From the NCBI GenBank assembly GCA_026545765.1, contig CM048843.1:89095050-89159049 (forward strand): a DNA stretch of 64,000 nucleotides. The letters run 5' to 3'. This DNA is from Plantago major. Lineage: Eukaryota > Streptophyta > Magnoliopsida > Lamiales > Plantaginaceae. Every line of letters starts with the position of its first letter. Within the stretch, counting starts at the first letter, position 1. The position numbers and the translations under genes were made by a program. Below the pieces are notes generated by a model, which was not told where the DNA came from, ran no database searches, and worked only from the letters and a program-made list of their open reading frames with translations. This document shows positions 11,223 through 22,699 of the stretch, in pieces.

Positions 11223-11382
11223 ATTCTATACGACCTGCAGGGGTTAGAGTTTGTGCTGAGCTATGCCGAGTTGGATGTTCACAAGTCGGAGTTATAAGAT
11301 GTGTCAAGTTATTACGAGTCGAGCAGGCATGAGATAACTCGGCTCGAGCCCAATCCATAATTGGCCCACCAGTAGAAATAGC

Positions 11383-11391
11383 TATATATAA
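11383..11391 (+). promoter_or_regulatory. TATA box of the second orphan gene
   Basis: TATATATAA lies 66 bp before the ATG at 11458, followed by GCACCCATAACCTT. This resembles the block after the TATA box of the paralogue (GCCCAATAACCTT at 7997). Confidence 0.6.
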
Positions 11392-11457
11392 GCACCCATA
11401 ACCTTAAATTCCTGCCCTAAACACAATCATAGACATTCCAAATCAAGCAAAAATATA

Positions 11458-12225
11458 ATGATCACAATGCAGAACTTTAACAAGCTGTTAGAAGAATATC
11501 AGAAGCTCCAGATCCGCGACAATTCGTATGAAACAGCTATGCGCAACGAGTACATGCCGTCGGAGCAGTTGTGGGAAGTATCCATGGAAGAACATCAGAA
11601 ACTTGTCCAGACTCGCGACAATTCTTATGAAACAGCTATGCGCGACGAGTATATGTCGTCGGAGAAGTTGTGGGAAGTATCCATGGAAGAACATCAGAAA
11701 CTTGTCCAGATTCGCGACAGTTCTTATGAAACAGCTATGCCGCCTATGCGCGACAAGTATACTATGTTGGAACAATCGTGGGACATATCCATGGAAGAAT
11801 ATGTGAATCTTGTCTATAGGTCCAACTTTCGCTGCTATTCTTATGAAATCAAGCATTTGGATCCGGCTCTCCACGATGTGTATCGGTCGACTCCGGATCC
11901 TGATGCTAAATGGGATATGTTTGTAGTCTATGGTTTTCATGGTTCAAGTTTGGCGGAACCAGTGCCACAGCCTGCTCCTGATGATTTTGTTCCAGATCCA
12001 ATTTTTGGTCTTATGATCGAGAATTTGCTCGTTGGTGATGAAGAACCGGCACGAGTGAAACCAGTATGTGTACGCTCAGCTCCTGATGATGTTCCAGAGT
12101 CATCGTCTAAGGCTAACAATGTGATAAAAAAGAAGAACGTTAAAGAATGGAACCCTAATTCTGGAACGTCCCGTCACAAGACCGTGAGCGTGGCTAGAGT
12201 CCGTCTAGCAAGCCCAACTCAGTGA
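11458..12225 (+). CDS. Paralogue of the orphan repeat protein, altered C-terminus
   Basis: A 255-residue open frame starting just after the conserved TATA box. It has three copies of a 33-residue unit (DNSYETAMRxEYM.SEQLWEVSMEEHQKLV), the type present only once in the neighbour at 8081. The same C-terminal region follows: NFRCYSYEIKHLDPA, STPDPDAKWDMFVVYGF, GSSLAEPVPQ and EEPARVKPVCV. The frame then departs from the paralogue after NNVIKKKNVKE and ends in SVARVRLASPTQ. The basic tail expected there is found 760 bp further on (12888-13094) beyond two MITEs. Either the 3' end was disrupted or an intron now holds the MITEs. ACC|GTGAGC at 12184 is a good donor, but I could not find an acceptor that restores frame. 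Function unknown. Confidence 0.65.
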   Translation: MITMQNFNKLLEEYQKLQIRDNSYETAMRNEYMPSEQLWEVSMEEHQKLVQTRDNSYETAMRDEYMSSEKLWEVSMEEHQKLVQIRDSSYETAMPPMRDKYTMLEQSWDISMEEYVNLVYRSNFRCYSYEIKHLDPALHDVYRSTPDPDAKWDMFVVYGFHGSSLAEPVPQPAPDDFVPDPIFGLMIENLLVGDEEPARVKPVCVRSAPDDVPESSSKANNVIKKKNVKEWNPNSGTSRHKTVSVARVRLASPTQ

Positions 12226-12464
12226 AATATCTTATTTTGATATTATTTTAATTAACTAGGTTAAGAATATTAGTTTGGTCATAGATCTCTCTAGATGATA
12301 AAGAGGTAGATTTATTAGAATCTTCTATTTATTTCTGCATATCTTTTTGATATCTTCTATTTCCTTTAGAATTTTGAATTAGTGGGACATTAGGCTTAAC
12401 CCTAATCAGTTATAATATTTGATATTTCCACCGAAACACCAGTGTAAGTGCACCAATGAAGTTA

Positions 12465-12717
12465 CTCCCTTCGTCCCAGATCAAATGTCTCATTTGAACT
12501 TTTTACAATTAATAGTTGTGAACTTCTATGATTTAATCTTCAATCGTCAATGTAAAATGTTCAATTAAATCATATAATTAAATCTTTGAAAGTAAAGTTT
12601 CAATATATAATTAATTTAACATTTTGCATTCACGGTTTAAGATTAAATCGTAGTTCAAGTTGAAAAATGTTGACTGCAAAAGGTCAAAATGCGACATTTG
12701 ATCGGGGACGGAGGGTG
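12465..12717. mobile_element. Stowaway-like MITE in the 3' region of the second orphan gene
   Basis: Ends CTCCCTTCGTCCC and GGGACGGAGGGTG are inverted, flanked by TA on both sides (12463-12464 and 12718-12719). About 253 bp, AT-rich, with internal complementarity and no ORF. TA duplication and CTCCCTCCGT ends are diagnostic of Tc1/mariner-type Stowaway elements. Confidence 0.8.
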
Positions 12718-12738
12718 TACATCTTAGTTGTGAACTTA

Positions 12739-12851
12739 GGCTTTGTTCTCTTCAACTGCATTTTTCTGAACTGAACTGAATTGTAGTATAAAATATAACT
12801 TAGCAGAACTGAACTGAACTTAATGAGTTTTCAGTTGAAGAGAACAAAGCC
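12739..12851. mobile_element. PIF/Harbinger-like MITE, 113 bp, perfect termini
   Basis: The first 20 bases GGCTTTGTTCTCTTCAACTG are exactly the reverse complement of the last 20, and TTA flanks both sides (12736-12738, 12852-12854). A 3 bp TTA duplication with GGC.. ends fits Tourist/Harbinger. The interior has GAACTGAACTGAA runs. Four further relatives occur at 6577 (one end only), 55493, 63166 and 63452. Confidence 0.85.
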
Positions 12852-12887
12852 TTACTCTAGATTTTAGGTGATCTGTGCCAAGATTTC

Positions 12888-13094
12888 TTGGATGCGCTCA
12901 AATTCGGACGAGTTCTCACGAATTATTCCCAAAACCCAGCGTCTCATATGAAATCGGCATCGAAGAGAGGGGTACATCTTAGTTGTGAAGAGGATGTGGA
13001 GATTGATGAAGATGTGTTAGACTCCAAGGAGACCGGAAGGAAGAAGTTCATAGCCAAGCGCAAGATGAGACAACGATACCAGGAGGAGAGTTGA
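12888..13094 (+). pseudogene. Detached C-terminal tail of the second orphan gene
   Basis: From about 12990 this frame reads EEDVEIDEDVLDSKETG then RKKFIAKRKMRQR, matching the C-terminus of the protein at 8081 (EDEDVFDLKERGRKKFMAKRKMKQR). It has its own stop. Upstream, GGTACATCTTAGTTGTGAA at 12972-12989 is also present before the PIF MITE at about 12717-12734, so a short duplication accompanied the rearrangement. It could be a displaced final exon or a dead remnant. Confidence 0.6.
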
Positions 13095-14153
13095 TGAGAC
13101 TACGAATACGTATAGTGTAATGTCTGTAGATAATTTATTTAATTGTCGACTTATTTCATCAAACAATAATCGATGTTATTAATTAAAATAATTAAAATGT
13201 TATATTATTATCAAAATATATTTTTCCTTTATGAAAAAACATCAATGTTGACAAACATAAACATTTCGATTAATAGCATTAACTCTTTTTTGGATAACAT
13301 ATAGTTCCGCTCTAAATGAGTTATCTAAAAATCGTCTTTCATGATATTTACTCCAAGTATTGGTGTACCATATCTACTCCTTTGATGGGGTTATTTTAGG
13401 GTGTTTCATGTTTTTCGTTTAATTAACTAGATCATTTTTCTGTTTTTTGGCTAATTTAAAAGTAACCAACCCTCATTATTTACAACAAAATTTTGGGAGA
13501 GACCGTATTTCAAAGAGAATGGATCTAACATTACTTGTTTAGCTTCAAACATATGATGTTTGTAGTTAAAGATGTGATGTTTGTAGTTAAAGATATTATG
13601 TTTGTATTTACAAATATGATGTTAACTATGTCTCTCAGGGAGACAGTCTTTTGCAAAAATTGTTGTATTCACCGCTGCTCAGTTTTATATGAAAATTTAA
13701 AGTAATGATAAAATATTAAAAATGTGAGAAAAAGTGTACTCTTTGTGGCAAAATGTGTAATTTGTGTGTGAAGTTGAGATTGTTTATTATTTGTTGGTGT
13801 GGTGTAGCTTCTTTTTTTTAGTAATGTATGAAGTTTTGGATTATTAAGTTATACTTTCCACATTCTATAGTAGGTGGGTTTATTTATCCGAGCCCAATAT
13901 TTTGAAATAGGAGGAATGGTGGGTATGAGGAGCGAGTTAAGTATGACATAACTCGACTATAACTCGATCCTTAATCGGACAATCGCTTATCTCGAATTTT
14001 GACTAAAAGATGACATAAAATCGAATTTGAACTCGAGCTCAAGTAACTAGTAACGAACTTTTCTTGTTAGGTACGGGAGCAGCTGCTAATGGCTGCCAAA
14101 CATGTTCAAGTTGAACTAATATCACAGAAGAAAATTGCAGTTGTTGAGAAAAA
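13095..14153. other. Intergenic, includes a degenerate Stowaway copy
   Basis: AT-rich spacer before TANGO2. Positions 13675-13845 match the reverse complement of the intact MITE at 62658-62876 over most of its length (AGTTTTATAxGAAAA, AAAGTAATGATA, AAGTTGAGATTGTTTATTAT), but the termini are lost. Near 13497-13660 an imperfect inverted pair (GGGAGAGACCGT and GGGAGACAGTCT) encloses repeated ATGATGTTTGTAGTTAAAGA motifs, possibly another MITE remnant. No gene seen. Confidence 0.55.
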
Positions 14154-16130
14154 ATGTGCATAGCTGTATTCCTATGGAAATCTCACCCTCTTTACCCATT
14201 CCTGCTACTGCTCAACAGAGACGAATTTCACAATCGGTATGTCCAATTTCTGCTACTTTTCTCATCCTTTTCATTGAGCTCGAATTGTTAACTTTTAGCT
14301 ACCAAACGCAGTGAAACGACGCCGTTAGGATGGTGGCGAGACGGCCAGATATTAGGCGGAAGAGACGAACAGGCCGGTGGAACTTGGCTGGCCTGCAGCA
14401 AGCGTGGCAAAATCGCTTTTCTCACCAACGTTAGGGAAATTGTATCTCCTTCGAGAAATGGGAACAGTAGAGGAAATCTTCCGGTTCGATTTTTGGAGGT
14501 AATTTCAGTTTTCTGATCATCTGATGCTTGTTGTTGATTATTGGTTATTGATTAGTCATTTGAGTTGTTGTAGAGATGCAATTAGGATTACATGTTGATT
14601 ATTGGGCGTTTTTCGCAGAGTCGAAAAGGTCCTAGAGAGTTTGCGGATGAACTTGTAATGGAAGCTCAGCTGTATAATGGATTTAATCTAATTGTAGCTG
14701 ATTTTAGCTCTATGACAATGGTGTACATTACAAACCGACCGAGAGAGGAAGGTCTGTCTGTTTCGGAAGTTCTTCCGGGTATCCATGTGTTATCCAATGC
14801 GAAATTGGATACTCCGTGGCCTAAGGTATACGATAATCACTCTGCTACTATGATATTATTTGTAAGCCTAATTTGTTTATATGGATTTGTTGGACTTATG
14901 AAGAGTTAAATGTGATTTGAGTATATGGTAGAAGAAGAGTCGTCGGAAGATTTTGAGTTTCATACTTTTTGTAGCCTCATTGGTCTTCTTACGATTGTGA
15001 TCTATTTTTGTGCTTTATGCGGTTCTGTCACTTAGATATGTAGGCACAATGTGATCATGTGCATGCTAGAAGAAGAGATGGTGGATCTTTTTAGATGCAT
15101 TTGGCTTTTGACACTTGATAAAACGTGTGATCTCACTACCGTTTTACTTTTGTTTATGGAAACTAGAGGTATACTGCATTTCTCTGACTCTAGAAAACAC
15201 TGCTCAGGGTTAAGTAAAAGAATAGTGAAGAAAATGTGTTTAAAGTTGATTGCTCTGATTAGTCTAGGACTAACATATGTAGTATCTGTGTTTAGCCTGA
15301 GCAGCAGTGTGATCAAATTAGAACAAGAAGTTATATAGTTTGAACGATAACTTGTTTTATGATGCTTAGCATTGATATGAAATGAATACTTCACCAGTTC
15401 CTGAAACATCATGCATCCATCTTACACTCGGGGCAATTTACTAGTGTTGCAGGCTGCAGCTTATCTTTATACCCTGTAATCTGAACTTGCATAAGTTGTT
15501 ATAACTTATGGTGTCTTTTGATTTTGAAATTCCAATTTTAACTGTTCGGTCATAGTTGCTTGATAAAGCTATGTGTGCCCGGTGCCTCAATGTCATTTCT
15601 TATGCATGTATAAACTTTAGAATATTGGAAAATAAGCAGAATTAAAATCTTTCTCATTATTTCATTTAACATGTGATAGGCTCAGAGGTTACGAACTAAT
15701 TTTGAGGATATACTGAATAAATCTGGGGAAGCTGAAGTTTCAGTTGAGGAGATAACTGAAAAGTTGATGAAGGACACTACCAAGGATGATGACCCTGGCA
15801 AACTTCCCCAAATTTATCCTCGTGAATTTGAATACCAATTGAGTTCCATTTTCATTGATGCACATCCTACAGCTAAGGTGATTCTAATTTCCCATCTAAT
15901 GTTTTACATCAGCAGATAGTTAATAGTATGTCGTATGGAGAAATCTGTAATTTCCTTTTTTTCCTTACGACTAGGGACGATATGGAACTAGAAGTATTTC
16001 TGCAGTGGTCTTGCAAACAAGTGGTGAAGTCTGCTTTTATGAAAGAAGTCTGGAAAAAGATGAGTGGAAAGATAGGAAGATAGACTACCTGATTGAGAAT
16101 GACAACGTTGCAGCGACACCAGCTCTGTAA
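14154..16130 (+). CDS. TANGO2: TANGO2/NRDE-domain protein
   Basis: Five exons 14154-14236, 14312-14498, 14619-14825, 15680-15877 and 15975-16130 give a continuous 276-residue protein, close to the family's usual length. It starts MCIAVFLWKSHPLYPFLLLL and has the defining NRDEF motif right after, then GWWRDG, ILGGRDEQAGGTWLAC, IAFLTNVR, NGFNLIVADF, HVLSNAKLDTPWPK, and the end FIDAHPTAKGRYGTRSISAVV..YER. The start is fixed because the N-terminal cysteine-containing motif is conserved in the family (formerly DUF833). Animal and worm relatives are implicated in heme and lipid handling and Golgi organisation. The plant role is not settled. Intron 3 is the longest (854 bp). A fragment spanning the end of that intron and exon 4 has been copied to 6471-6553. 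Confidence 0.95.
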
Positions 16131-18688
16131 GTATGAAAGAATTGTATCATCCAAACCGTCAGCGAAAATGAGTATCTGCTCATTCTGCTGTCACTTCTAT
16201 GAAATAACCTGGAGAACAATCGATAACAGCAACATAAAGCCTACCTGTTCAGCAGGATTGATCCGATCCTGTTTCTGTATCTTCATACTATAAATAAAAT
16301 ATACACGAATGCAAGACAGATAAACGTGGAATCTGATATTGTGAATGAAGCTAATTTTAATTAGTATACGAATTTTTCTGTATGTTTACATATGCAATCA
16401 TGCATCGAACAGTTAACGAAAGGCTCCAATTAGAGAAACAACGGCTAAATTTGGAGAAAAGTCATGTCAACGGGGCTTGACATTGAGCCCCTGTGTCTCC
16501 TACTTACACCTTGAGCTTAATTATACCATTCGAAGTATCTGACTACGTAGTGTTGTTACGGGAATCGAGTCTTAACGAGAGCTTGACTCGGCCGGACCGG
16601 CTTGATAAGGTGTTCAAGCCTTATTAAGAGCTTGTTTTACTCAAGTTTGGTAAATTCACTCATTTTGTTGATTAAGCGGGTCAGGTCAAACTTGGACTCA
16701 GTTACACCTTGAGTCAAATTTGATGAATAAGATACTTGTCATACATATACTCATACACATTTGGCAAACTCTTTCACAAACTCTAGGCTTTACTCTTGAG
16801 TGAGTAGAAACAAAAGTATACTTTGGAATGCGGATAGTGCACTAAATGAGGGGAGACTTGGACAATAAATGTAAATTGGCACTGCCTGCAAATCACAAGA
16901 AGCAAAAGTGTTGAAAATTGATCATGTTATGTTGGGTTGGGTCCATCGATGGCCATGCCTTGGCCTTTCACTTAGCTGTTTCTCACTCTCACAAACTTAT
17001 GTTTCCATTACATTATTGTACTGTAATACACACAAGTAGTAGTCATGAGCTTTGACAAGCATTTCCTTTTCCACCAACCAAAACCCAGTTTTCTCCACCC
17101 CACTGGGCTCTATTAATCATGTCCACATGTTCCAGACTTATCATTGTTGAGGATCGGGAACTCATAACATCTTTACGATAGACTGTATCTCTAAATTAAG
17201 ATATCAACAACGCATATTTCAAGAATGCGAATATTTTAAACTCACGATGTTTAGAGCTGAACATGTTAATGTTGAAGCTAAACTCTTTTAAGCCCCAACT
17301 GGTCAATGCCAGAGTGTTTTGCTCGACTTGCTCGTACTTTGTAGCTAAGGACCGGGGAGACACTGAATAAGTTGTTCGTTAAACCTGTTTTCAAGTCTCC
17401 GCCAATATGACTATTGTGTACAGGGCGGAATCAGTCCGGATTTAAAAGAAAAGGTAAATTCTTTCAATTTAGTTCGAATTGACAAGAAAATTCTCAATCC
17501 GCCACCTAATTGCGTTTGTTATGATTAAAACCCTAATTTATTCACTAAATTCCTAATCCCATGTGCATGAATGACAAAGCACCAATATTTGAAAGCATCT
17601 TAGATTGAAGTAATTACGGAGTCTGACAAAAGGAGGACCTGGAAAAATCTATAGTATTGACACTCAGGCGACATTAACACTCACTATTGACTATTGCTAA
17701 TTTGCAGAGGACCCAAAAGCAACGCCAATCTCGACCTAAAAGCCCAAGATATTTTGCCAACCTCTTCATTACTCCCTTTTCTGATCCAATCATTTCTTCC
17801 TAAACGTCTAGGTTGACCACTTTTCATTAAGTATATTTACTAACTCCGTCCATAATAATTTTATACTTCAGAAGCTGTCGTCCAGTTTATATCAAAAATT
17901 AAAATAAATGATAAACTGGTAAAAAACTTATTTTTAGCGTCAATACTCGATACGTTTCATTTGTGTGTCGAAGTAATATTTTTATTTTATTTGCTTTGTG
18001 TGTATCGATCAACTCACTTTTTAAGTAATGTTTAAAGTTTTACATGTAAAAAGATTATATAATTTGTTTGGAAATATAATACTAAGGTTTCAGTTTTCGA
18101 ATAATGAGTAATGAAAATGATGTTTTATCAAAATTAGCTAACATAGATGATTTGATGGATTGTATTTAATATAATAATATTCATAATCAATTACACATAA
18201 TTACATTCCACCATCTATATAAGCTTATATTTGTAACATCAATTGATTAAACATATAACTCAAAAGAGTCAAAATCGATTCAAAAGAAACCAAAAACAGA
18301 AGTTGAAAAAACTGCCTATCTCCACCTCACTGCCATGATATCCAACACCTGTCCTCCCATGCTGTTTTATTGAATTTTATAACCAACCCTGGTCCCCGCT
18401 CCCAGTTCGCCCCACATTAATTCGTAACCTCTCGCACTATGATAAGGTCCAATCCAAGAGGGCGAGCATTCCTCTTATCTTAATTTCCTTACACCTTGGG
18501 ACCCATACAGATACTGGTCGGTTCGGTTTATTATACGTTACCTCATGCGGAATTACCCTATCGTGATTTAGTGTGTTACACAATACAACACATTACTATA
18601 CGCTTGTATCATACAATAGCAGTGCAATATCTAAATCACTATGAAGTACTGACGCGTGAGGTAGCAGAGAATAAACTGATCGGTTAAT
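16131..18688. other. Intergenic between convergent TANGO2 and EXORDIUM-like genes
   Basis: About 2.5 kb without a supportable gene. It holds TANGO2 3' UTR, AT-rich DNA, ACTCGAGC-type low-complexity stretches (16540-16740), and a single Stowaway-like left end at 17839-17870 (TAACTCCGTCCATAATAATT) with no matching right end. A small inverted pair, CGTGATTTAG/CTAAATCAC, sits at 18560-18645. Confidence 0.6.
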
Positions 18689-20222
18689 CTAGTCAATGGC
18701 ATTGGGACCCGCACACGCTTTAAGCACCGGACTCCAGACCCACTGGATCAAAAACCTCCTCTTCCGCCGCCCATTCAGATTAAACGTCCTCCCTCCACCG
18801 TCCCTCATAACCTGACCAATGTACCCTCCTCCGCCACCTGTCCCATACAACCCTTCACACAAGTCGCCAATCTCGGTCGGAGCTGTCGGATCCTCGCCGG
18901 CATACCAGGCGTTTACTAACGGATTCGACGATAGCTCAGCTAGTTCGTGTGCGATAACGCTGATCATACCGTCGACTCCTACATCTCCGTTTGGTGGTTT
19001 CAATGCACTAGGTCCACCACCGCCCATGTAACCGGGTACGGCGAACGGGTAGGCACAGACTTCCGGACATTGCTTCGCTGAGTTCCCGATCCATGCGTAC
19101 GGCAGTGTGTATCCAACCTGTTAGTAGTATAAACATGTTTAGTAAGATTTCACCAAAACTGAATGAAATACAAATACATATAAAGTTCGAAACCATTTTG
19201 AATTTCACATATTACGAAATATTCCAAAATGTCTCTTTTTTTAAAGAGTCTGAATTATGAAACATTGCAAACCTGCGATTAGTGTTGTTAGGTGCACCAG
19301 GTGACCGGTCGAATAATTGGATTCGAATCCAATCCAATCATACTCTAGATTTAGACTCGAATTGTTAAAGTAGCGACTCAAAAATCAAACTCGAGCTCGA
19401 TACCAAGTATAAAGTCGAATCATGTATCACATAATTCGACTCGAATCCAATCCTTACTCTAGTTTAGACTCGAATCATTAAATTAACGACTCAAAAATCA
19501 GACTCTAGATACCAACTTAAAAAAGCTCAAACTCAAAATCGACTCGATTACCTTATCAAATTTAGAAACATCAGACATTTCAGTGACTGTAACTCTGCAA
19601 AAAAACTCACCATGGAAGGGAAGGTGAAGTAATGGAATCCACAAACAGCTCTGCAAAAATCCTGCATCGTCACATCGGTAGCCGTCAACACCAGATAGAT
19701 CCCGTTCTTATGATCAACCGTGAACGGCTTCGACTTCACTGCGGTAGCAATGACATCCTGAACCGATAGCCTCGTGAGCTGCTTTCCATGGGAGTATTTC
19801 CTGTCATGATACTCGTCCGCAAGCAGAATCGATCTGGAAATGTTCGCACCGGTCTGATCTGTGTACAGCGCGACAGTGCTCCACCAATCGGAGACTGACG
19901 GCGAGGGTGCGGCGGCGTGATTGGTGGTGGAAATGGAGAGTAGGAAGTCCTTGATGAGGAGCTGCTGAGCAGGTAGCCAGTTACCGTACCAGATTAGGTT
20001 GATTTTGATTGGGGATGAGAGGACTGGGCCCATGTGGTACCGGAGGTTCACGAGGTCGGATGAGCCTTCGAATTTTTTGGAGGAGGAGAGGGATTTTGGG
20101 GGGAGGTGGGGGTTGAATGAGGTCGGGTTTAGTTGGAGAGTTTGCGTCGATGCTCGGGTGGAGATTGCAACTGTGAGGAGGAGGAGGACGGGGAGAAGGA
20201 GGGGAGGTAGCGTTTGTAACAT
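18689..20222 (-). CDS. EXORDIUM-like secreted protein
   Basis: Two exons on the minus strand, 20222-19611 and 19117-18689, give 346 residues. A hydrophobic signal peptide ([20 protein letters not shown]) opens the protein and fits export to the apoplast. Family landmarks are [76 protein letters not shown], and the [18 protein letters not shown] region with its HE pair. This is a plant Phi-1/EXORDIUM family protein, linked in Arabidopsis to brassinosteroid-promoted growth and to carbon or energy limitation. The EXL2/EXL4 branch is my best guess. It is slightly longer than usual because of a glycine-rich segment ([11 protein letters not shown]) and a longer tail. The intron (19118-19610) holds a duplicated block. 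Confidence 0.93.
19314..19512. repeat. Tandem duplication in the EXORDIUM-like gene intron
   Basis: Two copies about 118 bp apart share TTCGAATCCAATCC/ACTCGAATCCAATCC, ACTCTAG, TTTAGACTCGAATxxTTAAA, CGACTCAAAAATCA and ATACCAA. This is imperfect and non-coding. The GGATTCGAATCC at 19319 is a palindrome and not a tRNA B box. Confidence 0.65.
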
Positions 20223-22699
20223 TTTGAAATTGTTCGTAGACTCGGTTTAGGTAAGTATTTTCCGAATGTTGGAGGTATGGGTGTTTGGGGGGTGTGGAGG
20301 GGAGTTTTAAAGGGGGGAGTGGAGTGGAGTGGAGTGTGGGGTTGTGTGATTGATTGTGTTTTAAAGGTTTTGGGGAGAATGGATTGGTCACAGCTGGAGG
20401 GAGTTTTGTGTTTGTTTATGGATGTTTTGTTAGTTTCAATGGCTTTTGTTAATACTTGCTACTTTGGAGAAATATGTACCTGTTCCGTCGGTTAAGTATG
20501 TTTACTTTTGAATCGATTATAGTATTATTAAAGAGAAGAACTTAACCTTTCCAAAAGATAATTTAGTAGAAATACTCAATTTTGCCAATAAAGTAGAGTA
20601 AGAATGGTCAAGATGATAAGAGAAGCATTGACTACTTGGGTAAACTCTTTGTTAGAGTAACTCAGATTATCGACTAGATTTGTGTGCCTGGTTAGTTGGT
20701 TAGGATCTTACGAGCCCAAATTTAGATTATTGTCTAGCGTCAGGTTAAGTCTGAATATAATTTAAACGGGACTAGGCAACATATCAAGATGGAATGGGCT
20801 AGAAAGTTCAGGATTTATCTATGCATTAGTAGAACCTCCAAGTAACGATTATACATTTAAATTTGGTGTGGCAGCTTTTGTTACTTGTCGAGACTCCGGT
20901 TGGATTTGTGTATTTACTCCCTTTTAGATATGAGAGTGAAGATCGGAAGGAGTAGCTTCCAGAATGACTAAGAAAACCTTTAATTAATAGGTTTCAATTT
21001 TCAAACAGCCCGAATAAGTCGCAACCATTTGCTTCCTATCACTTGTGTATAACGAAAGTAATAATCCACTCTCAGTGAAATATTTTTGTCTATCGCATTA
21101 TTTATATCTTATAACCCGCAAATTTACAACACATTACTTACAATTAAGCAAGTAGAAAAGGACATATATCAAACTAAAATAATTTTTGCTGCAACTGTTA
21201 ACACCACCTACTCTACTAAGAAAGCAATTAAGCAAATTGGACCTTTATTATGATAGAAATGATTCTTTGAAGTTGATGTTACACCAGAATAACCAAAGGA
21301 ACAACATGGGCCTGAGTATGTGAGCTGGCAATCCTTGGTATCGGATTTATGGAGCTTAATTAAGCCAGCCCAAGACAAAATATCTAACTTTTTTGTGTCT
21401 CAAACTTTAGCCCCACATTTTTATATAACAAATGTTAGCTGTGATTTTGTACCAATTTGAGAGGTGGGGTGACTTTTCTCTCGTGTTCGAATTGAAGGGC
21501 AATGCCCATATCACACTGGTCTGTGGATAAACCCGAGTCGACATAAATTACCAATTCGCAAGATTTGAAACTGTGACTAAGAGTCTAAGACGATGTCAGT
21601 ATATACTGACCAACTAGTCCACTTGAAGGGTTTGAAACTCTGTCCAAGAATATACCATGCCTTATCTTTTGTTTCCCAACATGAAGGTAAGGATTCAAGA
21701 CATTAACCAAGTAATTCGAATTTCAAATTCAAACGCAGAGGTAATGGTTTGAAAGGTGGTCCAGATCAGTTGGCTGTCATCTGGTACTTGTATGCATGGA
21801 ATCAAGTGGCAGAGATTTGGGATCATGGTCCTAACAGAATACAAGTCCAATTGTTAGACTTGCCATCTTTATGATAGGAGGGCAAAACCTATTGTGACTT
21901 CAAGCTACAATTGGAATAAGAAATATGCATGTTAGAGATTGTTATCGTAATTTGTTCACATAACATGGACGAGAAAATGCAGTCACATGGTAATGATGCA
22001 GATGAATTACGACCACAAGTTCATCTAAAGCAAAGAGATGACTTGAGAAAAACTTTCAACAAGGCACTGCTGTAACAGATGACCACGACGTCAGCGCTAA
22101 AAATCATCAGAGTTCTTTTGCTCATATGGAATGTGTGATAGACATAAATAGAGAAATGCAGTCACCATCCACATGTACCACTTCTCACCTGAGCATTGAT
22201 GACATCTTTAGTTGGCTTCTTCAGATCAATACAAAGCTCAATGAAACAATAGCACAAGTTGCTTAAGGATAAATAGGACCGGGCAAGTGGTTAGAAGCCT
22301 CTGGGTGGGAAATTTGGTCCGCTGGGATGGGGCTGGAAGCCATAGCTGGGCGGACTTTGACATCCCAGACGTCATTTTCAGCACGTACAAATGACAGTTG
22401 TAAGCTTCCACAACTTTCAGTGAATCAGATCCATCTTTGAGAGGCAATGAAAGCAAAAAAGTTTAATCCAGTCAGCTCCAGCCACTGGAATCAGAGTTTA
22501 GCTGCATCACTCAAATTGGCTAGTTCATGAATTAATGAAAAACATGCGAAAAATGATCAAACGCATTTTCCTTCAGCGAAAAAACAATGATCACCAAGTT
22601 GGGAAAAGGTCATACTACTACAGTCTACAGGGATATAGTCGATTTTAAAGCTGCTAAACAGGAAGAACAATAGTACTTTAAACAACTACAAGAACATCT

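Noticed and set aside
11488-11940. 150-codon ORF antisense to the second orphan gene
   Set aside because: A shadow produced by the 99-bp in-frame repeat. Its internal repeats mirror those of the plus-strand gene.
15032-15412. 126-codon minus ORF and 95-codon plus ORF inside TANGO2 intron 3
   Set aside because: Both lie wholly within a well-supported intron and overlap each other. There is no domain and no splice support.
19316-19332. GGATTCGAATCC resembling a tRNA T-arm
   Set aside because: It is a perfect palindrome inside a duplicated intron block, with no D-arm, anticodon stem or acceptor pairing around it.
19981-20391. Proline-rich 136-codon ORF on the minus strand
   Set aside because: It is a shifted frame of EXORDIUM-like exon 1 and its GC-rich leader. 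The composition comes from the T/C-rich coding strand.
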